A stretch of 8,332 nt of DNA, from NCBI GenBank assembly GCA_005882445.1, contig VBAN01000252.1, positions 1 through 8,332 of the forward strand. The letters are read 5' to 3'. Below are positions 6,452 to 8,332 of this stretch, piece by piece. The notes below the pieces were generated by a model that was not told where the DNA came from, searched no databases, and worked only from the letters and a program-made list of their open reading frames with translations. A program made the translations under genes and the position numbers. The stretch's first letter is position 1; every line of letters begins with the position of its first letter. The DNA comes from Candidatus Segetimicrobium genomatis. GTDB lineage: Bacteria > Sysuimicrobiota > Sysuimicrobiia > Sysuimicrobiales > Segetimicrobiaceae.

Positions 6452-6463
6452 CAGCGTCCCCAA

Positions 6464-6634
6464 AACTCCACGGCCCGGCCAGCATACGTGAGCATCCCAC
6501 CCAACCCGGCTCGCGGGCTGTACAGCCTATCTTAGAAGGGCTGAGGTGAGAAGCAATCCGGAAGACCCTGCGGAGAACAATCCCTAGGGGTGTGACCCGG
6601 CGACCGCGCGCACGGCTGCGTGCAACACCCGAAT
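6464..6634. other. Intergenic region upstream of P2
   Basis: No gene is visible between the RR1 hairpins and P2. At 6558-6587 the sequence CCGGAAGACCCTG followed by CGGAGAACAATCCCTAG loosely recalls the paired repeats found before other genes, about 105-135 bp before the P2 start, but the matches are too poor to call. Confidence 0.25.
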
Positions 6635-6665
6635 GCGTTGGCGTCGCCGAACGCGGTTTTAACCG
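6635..6665 (-). terminator. Hairpins just after the RR1 stop codon
   Basis: Within a few bases of the RR1 stop the minus strand reads CGGTTAAAACCG (five-base arms), followed by GCGTTCGGCGACGCCAACGC, an eight-pair stem with one bulged base and a three-base loop. Neither has a T-run. Together they may mark the 3' end of the RR1 transcript. Confidence 0.35.
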
Positions 6666-6666
6666 G

Positions 6667-7281
6667 TCAGAGCCGGACGAGACCCTGCCGGATGGCGTAG
6701 CGAACCAACCCGGCCGTGTCGTGGATGCCGAGCTTGGTCATCAGCCGGGTCCGGTGCGAGTCGGCGGTCTTCACGCTGATCCCAAGCGCCTGCGCCACTT
6801 CCTTCGTCGTCTTCCCCTCCGCGACCAGCTGCAGCACCTGCCGCTCCCGCGCCGTCAGCTGTCCGGAGGACGCCTCGCTCCGGCCCAGATACGCCTGGAC
6901 GATGGCCCGCGACACGCCCGGGCTGAGGTAAAACCCGCCCTGCATGACTTCCTGGATCGCGTTCACCAGATCCGTGCCGCTCTGCGTCTTGAGCACGTAC
7001 CCCCGAACCCCCGCCTGCAGGGCCTTGATGATGTACGTCTCCTCCTCGGCCGCATCCGGTCCGTCCATGACCGGCATGGCGAGATCGAGGATCGCAATCT
7101 CCGGATGGTGCTCCTGGGCCAGCCGGACGGCCTCCCCTCCATCGCCCGCCTCGCCGACCACATTGAAGCCTTCGCGTTCCAGGAGTCCCTTCAGTCCCTG
7201 ACGGAAGATGACGTGGTCATCGGCCAGAACCACACGAAGTGACCCTTCGATGGGGCCGCTCCTTTGGCGCTCGGTTACCAC
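6667..7281 (-). CDS. NarL/FixJ-family response regulator RR1 with a truncated receiver
   Basis: This is a DNA-binding transcription regulator normally activated by a histidine kinase. The 204 residues counted from GTG 7281 contain a receiver with D21/D22 (LADDHVIFRQGL), phospho-acceptor D66 (IAILDLAMPVMDG) and K98 (GYVLKTQ), then a LuxR-type helix-turn-helix (about 142-200: LTARERQVLQLVAEG, TTKEVAQALGISVKTADSHR). Between DAA (76-78) and ALQAG only 8 residues remain, where RR2 has 26; helix 3, strand 4 and the conserved Thr/Ser switch residue are missing without a frame change. GTG 7281 lacks a clear ribosome site. GTG 7233, preceded by GAAGGG at 9 nt, would give RVVLADD directly and fits RR2's length better. 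Paired repeats lie upstream at 7423-7460. It may be a signalling-defective regulator or carry a sequence error. Confidence 0.85.
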   Translation of the reverse strand: MVTERQRSGPIEGSLRVVLADDHVIFRQGLKGLLEREGFNVVGEAGDGGEAVRLAQEHHPEIAILDLAMPVMDGPDAAEEETYIIKALQAGVRGYVLKTQSGTDLVNAIQEVMQGGFYLSPGVSRAIVQAYLGRSEASSGQLTARERQVLQLVAEGKTTKEVAQALGISVKTADSHRTRLMTKLGIHDTAGLVRYAIRQGLVRL

Positions 7282-7515
7282 CGGCGGGTGAGCACCATCA
7301 CAACGCCGGCACTATCTAACAATCTATACCGCAATCTACGTCAACATCTCCCTATTCTTACACCGCGGCGCACATATCCCTCACCCGAGGTAACGGTAAG
7401 CGAAATATGATGAAGGACCAATCAGGAAAATGCCTGAATCCCCCGCCAGGAAATCCTTGATAACTTTTATTTGACGCACTTCGGGAGCCTCCGGGCAGCC
7501 CCCCCAGGTCCGCCC
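7282..7515. other. AT-richer intergenic region between RR2 and RR1
   Basis: These 234 bases carry no gene. The stretch is visibly richer in A+T than its surroundings, suggesting a promoter for RR1. On the minus strand a TTGACG lies near 7338-7343 with AT-rich sequence (TATAGATTGTTAGATAG) after it, but no -10 at the right spacing is convincing. The paired repeat at 7423-7460 is the clearest element. Confidence 0.45.
7422..7460. promoter_or_regulatory. Repeat pair upstream of RR1, exact plus degenerate CAGG-N6-CCTG
   Basis: TCAGGAAAATGCCTGA (7422-7437) is a perfect inverted repeat with five-base arms, containing an exact CAGG-N6-CCTG. A degenerate copy, CAGGAAATCCTTGA, begins at 7447, 24 bp after the first CAGG, and contains the small palindrome AGGA-AA-TCCT. 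Only RR1 starts downstream on the minus strand, so autoregulation or control of RR1 is the natural inference. Confidence 0.55.
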
Positions 7516-7528
7516 CTAGGGGCGGACC
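7507..7528. repeat. Perfect 22-bp palindrome over the RR2 stop codon
   Basis: The sequence from GGTCCGCCCC through the central CTAG to GGGGCGGACC is perfectly self-complementary. It includes the TAG stop of RR2 (7516-7518). As RNA it would form a nine-pair GC-rich stem with a four-base loop. No T-run follows on the minus strand, so it may be a terminator aid, an mRNA-protecting hairpin or a protein site. Confidence 0.55.
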
Positions 7529-8148
7529 AGACCCTGCCGGATGGCGTAGCGGACGAGCCCGGCCGTCTCATGGATGTCGAGCTTGGTCATGATCCGCATG
7601 CGGTGCGACTCGGCCGTCTTCACGCTCACGCCGAGGAGGGAGGCGACCTCCTTGGTCGTCTTCCCTTCCGCGATGAGCTGGAGGACCTGGTGCTCTCGAG
7701 GCGTCAATGGGTCGGACGGGAGGTCTCGCTTCGCCAGGTATGCCTCGACCACGGTCTGGGATACGCCGGGGCTCAGGTAGACCGCCCCCCGGGCGACTTC
7801 GCGGATCGCCTGGACCAGGTCTTCCGCCGCCTGGCTCTTCAGCACGTATCCTCGGACCCCGGCCTGCAGCGCCCGTGCCACGTACGGATCCTCGGCATGC
7901 ATCGTCAGCAGGATCGTTCGCGTGCGAGGGGACACGCGGGTGATCTCGCGCGCGGCATCGAGGCCGTTCAACAGCGGCATCGCCAGATCGACCACCACGA
8001 CATCCGGCGTCAACTGCGACGCCATCTGGATGGCCGTGTGGCCGTCCGCGGCTTCGCCGTCCACGCGGAACCCCTCGCGCTCCAACAGCGCCTTCACGCC
8101 CTGGCGGAAAATCCCGTGATCGTCAGCGAGCAGTATGCGCAGCGACAT
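7516..8148 (-). CDS. NarL/FixJ-family response regulator RR2
   Basis: This is a complete 210-residue transcription regulator, presumably phosphorylated by the kinase encoded just upstream. The receiver (about 3-118) has D9/D10 (LLADDHGIFRQG), phospho-acceptor D54 (VVVDLAMPLLNG), T82 (ILLTMHAED) and K104 (GYVLKSQ), so every catalytic position is present. The LuxR-type helix-turn-helix (about 147-205) reads LTPREHQVLQLIAEG and TTKEVASLLGVSVKTAESHR. ATG 8148 has GGGAG 5 nt upstream and lies inside the kinase reading frame, overlapping it by 26 nt, which suggests coupled translation and a cognate kinase-regulator pair. RR1 downstream is a clear paralogue, nearly identical in the recognition helix and in the C-terminal GLVRYAIRQGLVR. 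The targets are unknown; the paired repeats nearby are candidates. Confidence 0.95.
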   Translation of the reverse strand: MSLRILLADDHGIFRQGVKALLEREGFRVDGEAADGHTAIQMASQLTPDVVVVDLAMPLLNGLDAAREITRVSPRTRTILLTMHAEDPYVARALQAGVRGYVLKSQAAEDLVQAIREVARGAVYLSPGVSQTVVEAYLAKRDLPSDPLTPREHQVLQLIAEGKTTKEVASLLGVSVKTAESHRMRIMTKLDIHETAGLVRYAIRQGLVRP

Positions 8149-8332
8149 CTCCGCTCCCTAGAGGTATTGTGATGAGGACCTCGGTGCCTTGCCCGGGGGT
8201 CGACCGGATCGCAAAGGTCCCGCTCAAGGCCCCCGCCCGCTCCCGGATGCCGATCAGGCCGATGCCGCGCTCGCCCCGCCGCGACAGGACCTTGGTGACG
8301 TCGAACCCGGCGCCGTCATCCCGGACCGAACA
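8123..8332 (-). CDS. Sensor histidine kinase, C-terminal ATPase end (partial)
   Basis: This is the last 69 codons of a two-component sensor kinase that continues beyond the window. It shows the end of a HATPase_c domain: VRDDGAGFD (Mg-ATP binding G1-type box), RGIGLIGIRERAGAL (G2-type box) and STPGQGTEVLITIPL (closing strands). The GIGLIGIRERA pattern is typical of the NarX/DegS (HisKA_3) class, which pairs with NarL-type regulators such as RR2. Translation runs past the RR2 ATG and stops at TGA 8123-8125, a 26-nt overlap. The sensor region, phospho-accepting His and signal are outside the window, so the stimulus cannot be inferred. Confidence 0.88.
   Translation of the reverse strand, partial: CSVRDDGAGFDVTKVLSRRGERGIGLIGIRERAGALSGTFAIRSTPGQGTEVLITIPLGSGDVAAHTAR

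Noticed and set aside
7408..7464. Plus-strand mini-ORF beginning ATGATGAAGG in the RR2-RR1 gap
   Set aside because: It has no ribosome site, is only about 17 codons long and overlaps the paired repeat.
8106..8120. GGAAAATCCC sequence resembling the repeat motif
   Set aside because: It is part of the conserved GIFRQG codons of RR2 and lacks the CAGG/CCTG arms.

Overview
The window is high-GC DNA (about two thirds G+C by eye). Every gene I can support lies on the minus strand, so transcription runs from high to low coordinates. The gene content (exopolysaccharide genes, NarL- and ANTAR-type response regulators, small arginine-rich proteins) suggests a free-living, uncultured high-GC soil or sediment bacterium. 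Rokubacteria/NC10 or a deltaproteobacterial or acidobacterial lineage would fit, but this is a guess from general resemblance. No tRNA, rRNA, CRISPR array or insertion sequence was seen.

Signalling half (about 4.27-8.33 kb, in transcription order): the 3' end of a NarX-type histidine kinase gene; an overlapping NarL/FixJ response regulator (RR2); a second, paralogous NarL/FixJ regulator (RR1) whose receiver domain lacks about 18 residues; a small hypothetical protein (P2); an ANTAR-domain response regulator with a probable GTG start; a second small protein (P1) that shares an 18-of-28 identical core with P2; and a 120-codon helical hypothetical.

Exopolysaccharide half (about 0.04-4.26 kb): a Wzz/GumC-type chain-length protein, a CpsD-type tyrosine autokinase, and a polyprenyl-phosphate glycosyl-1-phosphate transferase. 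This is the usual start of an EPS/capsule operon. The kinase and transferase genes overlap by 10 nt. Both the Wzz gene and the transferase gene are broken by frame changes relative to what their families should look like.

Two things tie the halves together. First, a 14-bp inverted repeat, CAGG-N6-CCTG, occurs as pairs (starts 20-24 bp apart) in three intergenic regions: before the Wzz gene, before the ANTAR gene and before RR1. The three exact copies I found are all intergenic, and the pairing and placement look like an operator shared by a small regulon. RR1 and RR2 have almost identical recognition helices and are obvious candidate binders. Second, lesions recur: a frameshift in wzz, a frame change with loss of about 20 codons in the transferase, and an 18-codon in-frame loss in RR1. 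They mean either a decaying locus or sequencing/assembly artefacts, and this should be settled before any biology is built on the affected genes.
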